DNA from: Bacillota bacterium
GTDB taxonomy: Bacteria > Bacillota > Clostridia > Tissierellales > Tissierellaceae
Assembly (NCBI GenBank): GCA_030602225.1
Contig: JAUWAD010000012.1
Coordinates: 1-32,335 of the forward strand
DNA length: 32,335 nucleotides
Direction of reading: 5' to 3'
The first letter of the stretch is position 1. Each line of letters opens with the position of its first letter. A program made the translations under genes and the position numbers. This document shows positions 7,165-15,734 of this stretch, piece by piece. The notes under the pieces are model-generated. The model saw only the letters and a list, made by a program, of their open reading frames with translations, did not search any database and had not been told where the DNA came from.

Positions 7165-8511
7165 TTACAAAATCCCTACAAGTTTCCACCAGGGAAGATA
7201 GATTAATAATGGTGATAAAACTGTAATTATAGTCATTACTAATCCAAATTTAAAAACTATCCTATCATCGAAGAACTTACTTCCTTCACCTACCACCAGT
7301 CCAACACTATGAAATGGCAACAAGTAATGAGAAAAGATTGAAATATAAACCAAAAACATCATAATCTCCAATGGTATAATCCCTTTTGTAAGTATGAAAA
7401 GTCCTGGTATAACCACTGATGTTGTGGTCACAAGGCTACCAAGAACCATGTGGATGAGCATGGTTGATAGAACTATGGCAAGGATTAGGGATAAACCCAT
7501 CTCATTCGGAAAGACTGGTTCAAGCTTCCCAAATAAGACCCCAGCAGTTCCACTACCAGACATTGTGGCGCCAATTGAAAATGTTGCGGTTAGAAATATA
7601 AGAAGTCTCCATTCTATATACTTAATGTCTTTAAATGAGATAAGACCTTTAAATAACATTAACAAAGTACCAAGGAGAATAATATAAACACCTCCAATTG
7701 GATGAAGTCCTTCTGTTGCCCATAGGATAAGTGTTACTACAAGAATACCTAAATTAATCTTATCATCCATAGTCATTGATATATCTGGCTTTCCCTCTTT
7801 AACGGGGTTGTAGCCTCTTAACTCATTCTTGAATCTTAGTAAAAATGCTGAAACTGTAACAGTGAGGAAAACCAAGGTTGGAACTGTCATATACTTCATC
7901 CATTCCAACTCAGTAATTCCTGATTCGGCTATGTTTACCAAGGCTCTGTTAAATATTATATCCCCTTTAAGAACTGTTCCATTAACGATAAAAATAATCA
8001 TAAATACAGAGAATGATAGTATTTTTCTTAAATCTTCTTTTATGTCCATGGATAGGAAATACTCCCTGAATATCATTGAGATAATGATAAGTCTTGAAAA
8101 AGGTTGAGGAATTGCAGCTATCATTATTAGTGCCAGTACTATTGTTGTAAGCATTAACTTAAGAGGCGTTGTGGCAAAAAAACCTATATAGGGTTTGAAT
8201 AGCTTATTTGCCAGCTTACTATTAACAATCCCCTGGGAAAACAGAAAGGATAGTATGATCAACCAAAAATCATTGGATAATGGAAAGAACAAAACCCTCT
8301 CATAAGGTGTATTACCAAATGTGAGAAATATGGCAAGTAGAAATATGGACACTAAAGTCTTATCAAATGCCTTATTAACCCATAGGGAAAGGGTCAGAAT
8401 AAGGGATGATAATATAATCGACTGGGATAATGTCAATCCAAAGGGTTGAATAATTAGTACCAATATAGGCACTATGAAGCTTAGTATTAAGTTTCTAGTT
8501 CTTTTTTTCAT
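7165..8511 (-). CDS. DASS/SLC13-like anion permease
   Basis: This 448-residue integral membrane protein has about 11-12 membrane segments. Its pattern fits the divalent anion:Na+ symporter superfamily (SLC13, CitT, ArsB-like fold). Features include SLWVNKAFDKTLVSIFLLA near the N-terminus, an HPIGGVYIILLGTLLML segment mid-protein, and a repeated transport core with SGSGTAGVLFG and LGSLVTTTSVVIPG. Members carry di- or tricarboxylates, sulfate or related anions; the substrate is not readable here. Eight bases separate it from the upstream membrane-anchored protein gene, so the two are co-transcribed. The start follows an AGGTGATAAC-type site. Confidence 0.75.
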   Translation of the reverse strand: MKKRTRNLILSFIVPILVLIIQPFGLTLSQSIILSSLILTLSLWVNKAFDKTLVSIFLLAIFLTFGNTPYERVLFFPLSNDFWLIILSFLFSQGIVNSKLANKLFKPYIGFFATTPLKLMLTTIVLALIMIAAIPQPFSRLIIISMIFREYFLSMDIKEDLRKILSFSVFMIIFIVNGTVLKGDIIFNRALVNIAESGITELEWMKYMTVPTLVFLTVTVSAFLLRFKNELRGYNPVKEGKPDISMTMDDKINLGILVVTLILWATEGLHPIGGVYIILLGTLLMLFKGLISFKDIKYIEWRLLIFLTATFSIGATMSGSGTAGVLFGKLEPVFPNEMGLSLILAIVLSTMLIHMVLGSLVTTTSVVIPGLFILTKGIIPLEIMMFLVYISIFSHYLLPFHSVGLVVGEGSKFFDDRIVFKFGLVMTIITVLSPLLIYLPWWKLVGIL

Positions 8512-8519
8512 GTTATCAC

Positions 8520-9413
8520 CTAGTATATTATCGTAGTATAATTTGCATTGCTTTCAATACTTTCCATGTGGCCATCAGAATTGAATCTGAAATGTTCAAA
8601 TGTCCATTTGAAGTTAAAACCCCGTGAATCTTTAGCAGTGGAGTATATTATTATTTCATCACCATTTGAAAATTCCAAAGGATGGTCGTGGAATATAAAA
8701 GTGTAAGTATCATCAATACTGGAACCAATTCTTTCCATATAATAGGAGTCTTTTAAATTACCATTTACTTTAATATTCAATTTAACATCACTTATACTGC
8801 TTTGTATCCCATTTGTAGTATCAGGCATATAATTTATTGTATACTGTCTATTTGTTGTTACCTTGCCCTGTCTCCAGGTTACTGACCCTTGACTAAAACC
8901 ATGAAATGAGTAACCAAATCTGTCTGATGGAGATAGGGTTTCAGATACTTTATGGATGTTAATGGCATTGTTGTAGGAGGATACTATATGTACCTTGTAG
9001 TCCTTACTTATGGGGATTGAGATTGAGCCTATATATCTAATATCTCCAACTTTTTCTAATATCACCATTATTGGGTACTGATCATTTTCACCCCACAGCT
9101 CAACTCTGAATAGTTCTCCATCTCTTATTTCATTTGGGATTAACTGAAATTCTACAGCAATATTTCCATTGCTGGCATCTTTAAAATTGTAACGAAAATC
9201 CGATACAAAACTATTAGCCTTTCTTAGTTCCTCCATTATTTCACTTCTTAAAATTTGGTATTCTTGACCTTGAGAATCCTTCAAATTCATTAATTGTAAG
9301 TTTAAGGTTTTAAGTTCATCATTTAAACTGGTAATTCTGTTGGTTTGATAAAGGGATAGAATCATCATTAATATAATCAAACCCAAAATTAACCTATTAT
9401 TTTTTTCAGTCAT
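8520..9413 (-). CDS. Membrane-anchored protein of unknown function with coiled coil
   Basis: From the ATG at 9413, preceded by AGAGGTGA, the product is about 297 residues. A single N-terminal membrane anchor (NRLILGLIILMMILSLYQ, about 6-23) is followed by a heptad-like coiled coil to about residue 70. A beta-rich extracellular region rich in Ser, Asn, Asp and aromatic residues follows, with two segments that look like immunoglobulin-like or carbohydrate-binding strands. No catalytic motif is seen. A longer frame begins at 9470 but has no ribosome site. It precedes the DASS permease by eight bases and may be a surface accessory of that transporter, which is inference only. Confidence 0.7.
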   Translation of the reverse strand: MTEKNNRLILGLIILMMILSLYQTNRITSLNDELKTLNLQLMNLKDSQGQEYQILRSEIMEELRKANSFVSDFRYNFKDASNGNIAVEFQLIPNEIRDGELFRVELWGENDQYPIMVILEKVGDIRYIGSISIPISKDYKVHIVSSYNNAINIHKVSETLSPSDRFGYSFHGFSQGSVTWRQGKVTTNRQYTINYMPDTTNGIQSSISDVKLNIKVNGNLKDSYYMERIGSSIDDTYTFIFHDHPLEFSNGDEIIIYSTAKDSRGFNFKWTFEHFRFNSDGHMESIESNANYTTIIY

Positions 9414-9535
9414 TTTTTCACCTCTTGGTAGTAATTTTGCCAAAGTATATGTACAATAATATAATAGCATAGTATTAAGAAGATTGGTTCATTATATGAG
9501 AATATTAGATTATTTAACTATATAAGGAGAATAAA

Positions 9536-10729
9536 ATGGAACATAGTATTAACAACAAGGGTAAAGTAGTAGTACTTTCAGCAACTTTAATTAACTTTAT
9601 GACAGGTATGATGTATGCCTGGAGCATATTATCAAGGACATTGGTGGATGAATATAATTGGACAAGCAAGGAAGCATCCCTTCCTTATACGGCTTTTACA
9701 GTAATATTTCCAATAGCCATGGTTTTCTTTGGTAAGTTCCAGGATGTTAAGGGTCCAAAGATTACTGCTATTCTAGGGTCCTGTTTTGTAGGGATGGGGT
9801 TTATTTTATCTGGTTTGATGTTAAATCCTCTGGTATTATTAATTACAATAGGAACTATAACTGGAATTGGAGTAGGAATGATATCAATTTCGACTACACC
9901 TCCTGCCATTAAGTGGTTTCATCCTTCCATGAAGGGAAAGATCACCGGGATTGTGGTAGCTGGAGTTGGAATGAGCGCTGTATTATACTCACCCTTAGCT
10001 ACATATCTATTGAGTAAAGTAAGCGTGGAAATGACATTTATAATAATGGGTACATTGGTACTACTAACATCTGTCCTGCTTTCAACAAAACTTCAGAACC
10101 CACCTGAAGGATTTAAGTTTGACTTATCAAAGGTATCCAAGGACTATATAGAATCAAAAGATATACCATGGAGAGGGATGCTTAGAACCAGTGAATTCTA
10201 TAGATTCTGGCTAATGTTAGGATTATCCTCCTCAGCGGGTTTAATGGTCATCTCCCATATAGCTAATATATCCAGGGTTCAAATTGGATGGCAGGCTGGA
10301 TTTGTTTTGGTAATGCTAGTTTCCTTATTTAACTCCTTTGGAAGAATCCTAGGGGGTAGTATCTCAGATAAAATGGGAAGACTAGAATTAATGCGATATC
10401 TTTTTATTATACAGGGAATTAATATGATCCTATTTAGAAATGCCACATCTGTTCCCCTTATGGTGGTCACAACAGCAATTACTGGTTTATGCTATGGAGC
10501 TGGTTTCTCAGTGTTTCCCGCCACCATTGGAGACTATTATGGAACAAAGTACTTTGGTCACAATTATGGAATACTATTTACTGGATGGGGTCTAGGCGGG
10601 ATTATCGGACCAATGACAGGAGCTGCAATATTTGATAAGGTTTCTAATTATCAGAGTGCATTTTTAATAAGTACAATACTACTATTTATTGCTACCTTAA
10701 TTACATTTACGTTCAAAAAGAAGGTATAG
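9536..10729 (+). CDS. MFS transporter, OFA (oxalate/formate antiporter-like) family
   Basis: The 397-residue protein has about 12 membrane segments. MFS signatures are FFGKFQDVKGPKI after helix 2, GTITGIGVGM in helix 4, and the second-half counterpart GRILGGSISDKMGRLELMRY. The opening (NFMTGMMYAWSIL) and the TPPAIKWFHPSMKGKITG stretch are characteristic of OxlT-like carboxylate carriers. Such proteins exchange or import mono- and dicarboxylates. It lies 16 bases before a secreted dipeptidase gene in the same direction. The AAGGAG site is close to the ATG. The true substrate is not evident; amino-acid-derived carboxylates are possible. Confidence 0.85.
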   Translation: MEHSINNKGKVVVLSATLINFMTGMMYAWSILSRTLVDEYNWTSKEASLPYTAFTVIFPIAMVFFGKFQDVKGPKITAILGSCFVGMGFILSGLMLNPLVLLITIGTITGIGVGMISISTTPPAIKWFHPSMKGKITGIVVAGVGMSAVLYSPLATYLLSKVSVEMTFIIMGTLVLLTSVLLSTKLQNPPEGFKFDLSKVSKDYIESKDIPWRGMLRTSEFYRFWLMLGLSSSAGLMVISHIANISRVQIGWQAGFVLVMLVSLFNSFGRILGGSISDKMGRLELMRYLFIIQGINMILFRNATSVPLMVVTTAITGLCYGAGFSVFPATIGDYYGTKYFGHNYGILFTGWGLGGIIGPMTGAAIFDKVSNYQSAFLISTILLFIATLITFTFKKKV

Positions 10730-10745
10730 AGTAAAGGAGTTTTAT

Positions 10746-12131
10746 ATGAAAAAGTATATTATCATTTCGTTGGTAAGCTTTTTACTACCTGCAGTTATAA
10801 TTAGTTCATATGCCAATACCATAAAGGAGAGGGTGCCTTTGAAATTACACATAGACTCAATAGTGGTGGATAGCCATAATGATACAATGATGAAGATAAT
10901 TGATGAAAGTACTTGGTTACCTGTGCTTGATTTAAGGAATGATACTGACCTTCATATAGATATTCCAAAACTTAGAGCTGGAAATATAAAGGTATCATAT
11001 TTTGCTGCCTATTCTTCATCTTATCATGGGAGACCTAATACAAGTGCTAGCAGGACTCTTGCCCTTATAAATGCCCTATACTATACACAAAGGAATAATA
11101 GTGATATTTTTAAGATTGTAAAATCCTATAAGGAACTGGAAAGGGCAGTTCTGGATAAGAAGATAGCAGCAGTTGCAACCATAGAAGGGGCTTACTCCAT
11201 AACAAGGGAAAACAGCACTAGCTTAGTCAATCAGTACTACGATTTAGGGATTAGGTCCATAGGATTTACATGGAACTACTCCAATGAACTGGCTGAAGGG
11301 TTGTATAGAGCATATGGAGATAGGGATGGAACAAGATCACCAAAGGGATTAACTTCATTGGGAAAAGACATGGTTAGAGAACTTAACGATCTTGGAATAA
11401 TAATAGATGTCAGTCACTTATCCCCTGATTCATTTTATGATGTAATAACCATCACCAGATCCCCAATAATAGCATCTCACTCAGGGGCAATATCAGTATT
11501 TAATCATCCCAGAAATCTAGATGACTTTCAACTTAGAAAGATACAAGAAAATAATGGGGTTGTGGGAGTTGTATACCATGAGGAATTTGTAAGTGGGGTT
11601 GGAACATCATATGTGGCTAATATAGTGGATCATATAGACCATATTGTTAATCTTATTGGAGTTGACCATGTGGGATTAGGTTCTGACTTTGATGGAGCCC
11701 ATTTGCCAAATGACCTTCAGGAGTCATCCAAGGTCTATAGGATAACTGAAGAACTCTTAAGAAGAGGATATTCAGACTCTGACATAAAAAAGATACTGGG
11801 ACTAAATCACCTTAGAGTATTTAAGGAAAATGAAAACAACAAGAAAATCCCAGGAGGGATTCAGGATCTTAATATAACCCCTCACTTTAATATGGGAGAT
11901 TCCTTTAGCAAGGATTTAAAAACTGTAACTGCAAGGGTAAGTGGTAATCTAAAGGACATTAGATTTAGGGGAATCCTAAATGGAGTTGAGAAAAAAATTG
12001 AATTAAATGAAGATAAGTTAATTCTTAGTATAGATGAGAATTTAACTGAGAGATTTTATGTGGTAAGCTTTGAAGCGGAAAATAAAGATGGAAAAATTCT
12101 AAGGGAAACAAGAATAATAAATATTAGATAG
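10746..12131 (+). CDS. Exported membrane dipeptidase (peptidase M19)
   Basis: This 461-residue protein starts with a signal peptide or anchor (Lys-Lys, then a hydrophobic stretch to about residue 23). The M19 (renal dipeptidase) zinc motifs are in order: DSHNDT (about 42), the bridging Glu in IEGAYS (about 144), DVSHLS (about 222), ASHSGA (about 243), and GSDFDG (about 315). The catalytic domain ends near residue 370. A C-terminal region of about 90 residues with beta character follows and is not part of the minimal enzyme. Activity is expected outside the membrane on dipeptides or beta-lactam-like substrates. Co-transcription with the upstream MFS transporter suggests uptake of a released product. 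It ends at a terminator shared with the convergent gntR gene. Confidence 0.88.
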   Translation: MKKYIIISLVSFLLPAVIISSYANTIKERVPLKLHIDSIVVDSHNDTMMKIIDESTWLPVLDLRNDTDLHIDIPKLRAGNIKVSYFAAYSSSYHGRPNTSASRTLALINALYYTQRNNSDIFKIVKSYKELERAVLDKKIAAVATIEGAYSITRENSTSLVNQYYDLGIRSIGFTWNYSNELAEGLYRAYGDRDGTRSPKGLTSLGKDMVRELNDLGIIIDVSHLSPDSFYDVITITRSPIIASHSGAISVFNHPRNLDDFQLRKIQENNGVVGVVYHEEFVSGVGTSYVANIVDHIDHIVNLIGVDHVGLGSDFDGAHLPNDLQESSKVYRITEELLRRGYSDSDIKKILGLNHLRVFKENENNKKIPGGIQDLNITPHFNMGDSFSKDLKTVTARVSGNLKDIRFRGILNGVEKKIELNEDKLILSIDENLTERFYVVSFEAENKDGKILRETRIINIR

Positions 12132-12135
12132 AATA

Positions 12136-12165
12136 ATAGAGACCCATTTACAAAGGGGTCTCTAT
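12136..12165. terminator. Bidirectional terminator between the M19 and GntR genes
   Basis: The arms 12136-12145 and 12156-12165 pair over ten bases (core AGAGACCC with GGGTCTCT). It is placed between the convergent stop codons. The flanks are only moderately T-rich. Confidence 0.65.
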
Positions 12166-12167
12166 AT

Positions 12168-12893
12168 TTAATCCATAACTTTTCTTATTAAACTAAAATC
12201 AAATTTATCAGATATAAAGTAACTATCAGAGTACATAACAGGTATACCCTTTGTGCAATAATGGGTTTGCTGTAGATAAAGCATAGCTTTAGACTCTTTT
12301 AGTCTCAAGGCTTTCATAAGTTTGTCATCACTTACAACAGCTTTAATGTTACAGTTGGAAAATGCCATTTTTATACCGTATTTATTCCAGAAATCAAATA
12401 ATGATTGGGTTTGCACCTTGGTATATTCCTCGTACATACCTTCTTTGTAGATCAGGTAGTCTTCAACATATATTACCGGAACCCCATCAGCGGTTCTTAT
12501 TCTTTCAATATAGAGAATATCTTCACCGGGATTGACCCCCAACTTGGAAGCAATCTCATCAGAACAGGGTCTTATATCCACATAGTTGGATAAACTTCCC
12601 GGAATATACCCATGGCTTGTTATGATCTTAGTAAAGCTATCAAGTATTGTAATATTTGAAATGATATTATTTGAGTTTCTGATTACAAATGTACCTACTC
12701 CGTGTCTTGTTGATACCACTCCATCATTTTCCAAGGTTTTAAGAGCTTCCCTAACAGTATTTCTACTAACCCCTAATCTTGCTGATAGTTCATTTTCTGA
12801 AGGAAGCTTAGTCATAACATCCAATGAATTATTTATCATTTCCAGAATTGCTTCTTTTGCTTGTGTAGTTAGTGTCTTTGACGTTAGTTTCAT
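12168..12893 (-). CDS. GntR family regulator with UTRA ligand domain
   Basis: This 241-residue protein has an N-terminal GntR winged helix (about 5-72, with LPSENELSARLGVSRNTVRE and LENDGVVSTRHGVGTFV). A UTRA-type effector domain (about 90-235) carries the ERIRTADGVPVIYVEDYL and GIPVMYSDSYFIS hallmarks. Such HutC-subfamily regulators bind sugar phosphates or other catabolites, and the ligand often relieves repression. It is transcribed divergently from the nucleoside transport and catabolism operon, whose promoter carries a GntR-consensus palindrome. It therefore probably controls that operon and may sense a pentose phosphate intermediate. It ends at a bidirectional terminator. Confidence 0.9.
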   Translation of the reverse strand: MKLTSKTLTTQAKEAILEMINNSLDVMTKLPSENELSARLGVSRNTVREALKTLENDGVVSTRHGVGTFVIRNSNNIISNITILDSFTKIITSHGYIPGSLSNYVDIRPCSDEIASKLGVNPGEDILYIERIRTADGVPVIYVEDYLIYKEGMYEEYTKVQTQSLFDFWNKYGIKMAFSNCNIKAVVSDDKLMKALRLKESKAMLYLQQTHYCTKGIPVMYSDSYFISDKFDFSLIRKVMD

Positions 12894-12922
12894 GTAATCA
12901 CCCTTTTCTTTGGCATATGTTA

Positions 12923-12951
12923 TATATACTTTTTAATTTAAACTTTGTCAA
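12923..12951 (-). promoter_or_regulatory. Promoter of the gntR gene
   Basis: On the minus strand TTGACA (12951-12946) and TATATA (12928-12923) are 17 bases apart, with a perfect -35. The start codon is about 30 bases beyond. Confidence 0.65.
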
Positions 12952-12982
12952 GTCAATGAAGTAAGTTAATGAATAAATTATA

Positions 12983-13011
12983 TTGACAGGTGACATAATA
13001 CATGTTAAATT
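12983..13011 (+). promoter_or_regulatory. Promoter of the nucleoside operon
   Basis: A perfect TTGACA at 12983-12988 is followed after 17 bases by TAAATT (13006-13011). A GntR-type palindrome begins two bases after the -10. The transcript would carry a leader of about 85 bases, which can fold: AGGACA (13018-13023) with TGTCCT (13040-13045), then a weak stem at 13043-13067. I see no known riboswitch core. Confidence 0.6.
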
Positions 13012-13012
13012 A

Positions 13013-13025
13013 GTTGTAGGACAAC
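13013..13025. promoter_or_regulatory. GntR-type operator
   Basis: GTTGT-AGG-ACAAC is a 5-3-5 perfect inverted repeat. It contains the GntR-family core GT-M-N-K-AC (here GTAGGAC). It sits where RNA polymerase starts transcription of the nucleoside operon, so it would act as a repression site. A longer imperfect dyad flanks it: 12992-13006 mirrors 13030-13042. Confidence 0.6.
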
Positions 13026-13101
13026 CAAACAACATATTATGTCCTAGTTATATTATTACTGATTAGGCAAGCGTTGTCAAATAAAATTTGGGAGGACAAA
13101 A

Positions 13102-14169
13102 ATGAGTAAAAGAATTATATCATTAGGATTAGTTTTAATTCTATCACTAGCAGTATTGGCAGGATGTGCAAGTAATGATACTCCAAGTAACACCAATGGC
13201 GATGACAAAGTAAGAGTGGCGATTATCCATGGTAACTTAGGAGATCTTGGATTTATAGACGAAGCTCATATAGGGCTAAACAAAGCAAAAGATGAATTGG
13301 GTATAGAATTCGATTATGCTGAAATCCTAGAAAATAGTGAAGTAGAAACTCAACTTAGAATGTTCTCAGATTCAGAAGAATATGATCTAATAATTGCCCT
13401 TGGAGCAAACTATATAGATCCTTTATTAGCAGTAGCAGCTGATTATCCAGATCAGCAATTCACATTGGCAGATGGAGTTGTGGAAGGATATGATAATATA
13501 AATTCAATCAGAGCATTAGATCCTGAGCAAACTTTCCTTTCAGGAGTTATAGCAGGACTAGTAACATTGGATGAAAGAATGCCACTATCCAACTCACAGA
13601 ATATTATTGGTTTCGTTGGGGGAATGGATACACCAGTATCTAGATCAGGAGCAGCAGGATTCATGGCTGGAGCAAGGTATGTAAACCCAGAGGTACAGTT
13701 TATCTATACGATAGTTGGAAACTACAGAGACCCTGGAACAGCGAAGGAAATTGCAATGACAGCTTATGGTAGAGGTGCAGATGTTATTTCCCACAATGCT
13801 GGTGGATCTGGACTGGGAGTTTTCTCCGCAGCTGAAGAGTCAGACAAGTACGTAATAGGCAGTTCCCTAGCAAGCATAGATCCTCAGAGAAGTTTAGTTA
13901 CTTCAATTAAGAGGATAGACCTATTAATATATCAGGAAATTGAAACGGTTGTAAATGGAACTTGGACACCAGGAGTAGTTCTTAAGGGAATCAGAGACGG
14001 TGTAACTGGTTATAGCAGAGAAGGTATTACAAATGAATTACCTGAAGATATATTGGCAATAGCTGAAGAAGTAAAGCAACAATATATTGATGGTAAATTC
14101 CAATTACCAGAAGATCCAAATCAAGTTGATGCTTGGACATTAGAGAATAATTACGAAGCAAATAAATAA
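13102..14169 (+). CDS. BMP family nucleoside-binding lipoprotein (ABC transporter)
   Basis: This 355-residue lipoprotein has lipobox LAGC with the lipidated Cys at residue 22. The BMP/PnrA fold is evident: IIHGNLGDLGFIDEAHIGL near the start, IIALGANYIDPLL, VGGMDTPVSRSGAAGFMAGA and IISHNAGGSG-like segments. Family members bind purine or pyrimidine nucleosides outside the membrane and hand them to an ABC permease. It is the first gene of the operon, with a GGGAGGA site, and the ATPase gene follows closely. Two phosphorylases downstream support a nucleoside ligand. Binding of another purine-like or sugar ligand cannot be excluded. Confidence 0.88.
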   Translation: MSKRIISLGLVLILSLAVLAGCASNDTPSNTNGDDKVRVAIIHGNLGDLGFIDEAHIGLNKAKDELGIEFDYAEILENSEVETQLRMFSDSEEYDLIIALGANYIDPLLAVAADYPDQQFTLADGVVEGYDNINSIRALDPEQTFLSGVIAGLVTLDERMPLSNSQNIIGFVGGMDTPVSRSGAAGFMAGARYVNPEVQFIYTIVGNYRDPGTAKEIAMTAYGRGADVISHNAGGSGLGVFSAAEESDKYVIGSSLASIDPQRSLVTSIKRIDLLIYQEIETVVNGTWTPGVVLKGIRDGVTGYSREGITNELPEDILAIAEEVKQQYIDGKFQLPEDPNQVDAWTLENNYEANK

Positions 14170-14195
14170 GGAAACTGACCTTGGAGGTTACAAGT

Positions 14196-15734
14196 ATGGA
14201 TATGCTACAAATGAAAAATATAAGCAAATCCTTCCCTGGAACCAAAGCCCTTGATTCAGTGGATTTTTATCTCAAGGAAAGAGAGATACTTTCATTATTA
14301 GGAGAAAATGGAGCCGGAAAGACAACACTTATGAAGGTGCTTTATGGTATGTTACACCCTGATACGGGAGAAATCTATTACAAAGGCGAACAAGTTCATC
14401 TAAAAAGCCCCTTAGATGCTATAAATAAAGGTATATGTATGGTGCACCAACATTTTATGTTGGTGCCTGCATTTACCGTAATGGACAATATCATTGTTGG
14501 TAATGAACCGAAAAGTGGTCTTTTTGTAGATGAAAAGAAAGCAAGGGAAGAAGTAAAGGCACTAATAAACCGATTCAACTTCAATATCAATCCTGACACC
14601 AGGGTGGAAAAATTATCTGTAGGAGAACAACAAAGGGTTGAAATACTAAAAGCACTATATAGAAAGGCGGATGTGATCATTCTCGATGAGCCTACTGCAG
14701 TGCTTACTCCCCATGAGGTTGATTCTCTTTTTGTTATCCTTAGAAAACTTAAAGAAGAAGGAAAGAGCATAGTAATCATCACCCACAAGTTAAGAGAGAC
14801 CATGGCCATAGCAGATAGAATCAATGTTCTAAGGGATGGGAAGATGATAGAAACAGACATTGATCCTAAGAAGGCAACAATACATTCCCTATCGGAGATG
14901 ATGGTTGGAAGACAAGTTGCTCTGGGAATCAAAAGACCTGCGAAAAACATAGGTGATGTAGCCTTTAAGGTTGAGCACCTGAAGGTTATAGAAGATGGAG
15001 TTGCAAAGATAAAAGGTATAGATTTTAGTATTAGAAAAGGCGAAATCCTTGGAATTGCAGGGATTGAAGGAAATGGTCAAACTCAGTTGTTAGAATCACT
15101 TACAGGACTAAATAATCCTGAAAGTATGAAGTTAACCCTAAAGGGCAAAGAAATAAAAGGCAGTGCAGATGTCTTCTTAAGAAGTGGAATAGGACATATC
15201 CCAGAAGATAGACTTACAATGGGTTTAGCTACTGAAATGACAATTAAGGATAATCTTATTCTTGGATATCATAAAAGTCCTAGTCTTCAAAGAAATGGAA
15301 TACTATCTAAAAAGAAAATAAGGGATTACTCAAATAGATGTAAAGAGGACTTTAATATTAAAACTCCTACAATAGATGTAAAGGCAAAATCCCTTTCTGG
15401 AGGAAATCAACAGAAGATTGTTATAGCTAGAACCTTCTCCCATGATCCTGAAGTTATAATTGCTGCTCATCCCACAAGAGGGGTTGATGTGGGTGCTATG
15501 GAATATATACACTCCAAACTGCTTGATTTAAGAGACGAAGGAAAGGCAGTTTTATTAATCTCAGCAGATCTTGATGAAGTAAGAAGTTTAAGTGATAGAA
15601 TTCTGGTGCTTTATGAAGGAAGGATCGTATCAGAAAGTATGCCTGGAGAGCTATCAGAAGTTCAATTAGGCTTGTTGATGACAGGAAATAGAATTGATGA
15701 GGAGGTAGAGGATGAAATCAGGGAAATTGATTAA
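14196..15734 (+). CDS. Nucleoside ABC transporter, double ATPase subunit
   Basis: About 512 residues hold two fused ATP-binding cassettes. The first has Walker A GENGAGKTT (36-44), signature LSVGEQQR and Walker B VIILDEPT. The second has a degenerate Walker A (GIEGNGQTQ, lacking the GKT), signature LSGGNQQK and the altered Walker B region IIAAHPTRGVDVGA. This asymmetry is normal for RbsA/NupO-type sugar and nucleoside importers. I prefer the ATG at 14196 because GGAGGT (14183-14188) lies seven bases upstream; the TTG at 14181 overlaps that site. It overlaps the next permease gene by 23 bases. It energises uptake of the substrate bound by the BMP lipoprotein. Confidence 0.92.
   Translation: MDMLQMKNISKSFPGTKALDSVDFYLKEREILSLLGENGAGKTTLMKVLYGMLHPDTGEIYYKGEQVHLKSPLDAINKGICMVHQHFMLVPAFTVMDNIIVGNEPKSGLFVDEKKAREEVKALINRFNFNINPDTRVEKLSVGEQQRVEILKALYRKADVIILDEPTAVLTPHEVDSLFVILRKLKEEGKSIVIITHKLRETMAIADRINVLRDGKMIETDIDPKKATIHSLSEMMVGRQVALGIKRPAKNIGDVAFKVEHLKVIEDGVAKIKGIDFSIRKGEILGIAGIEGNGQTQLLESLTGLNNPESMKLTLKGKEIKGSADVFLRSGIGHIPEDRLTMGLATEMTIKDNLILGYHKSPSLQRNGILSKKKIRDYSNRCKEDFNIKTPTIDVKAKSLSGGNQQKIVIARTFSHDPEVIIAAHPTRGVDVGAMEYIHSKLLDLRDEGKAVLLISADLDEVRSLSDRILVLYEGRIVSESMPGELSEVQLGLLMTGNRIDEEVEDEIREID

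Noticed and set aside
7394-7687. Plus-strand open frame inside the DASS permease gene
   Set aside because: Reverse-strand shadow of a clear membrane-protein gene, with no ribosome site or recognisable product.
12989-13101. Purine or other riboswitch in the leader of the nucleoside operon
   Set aside because: The leader can fold, but none of the conserved core sequences of the purine riboswitch class is present, and the inner dyad is better explained as a GntR operator at the promoter.
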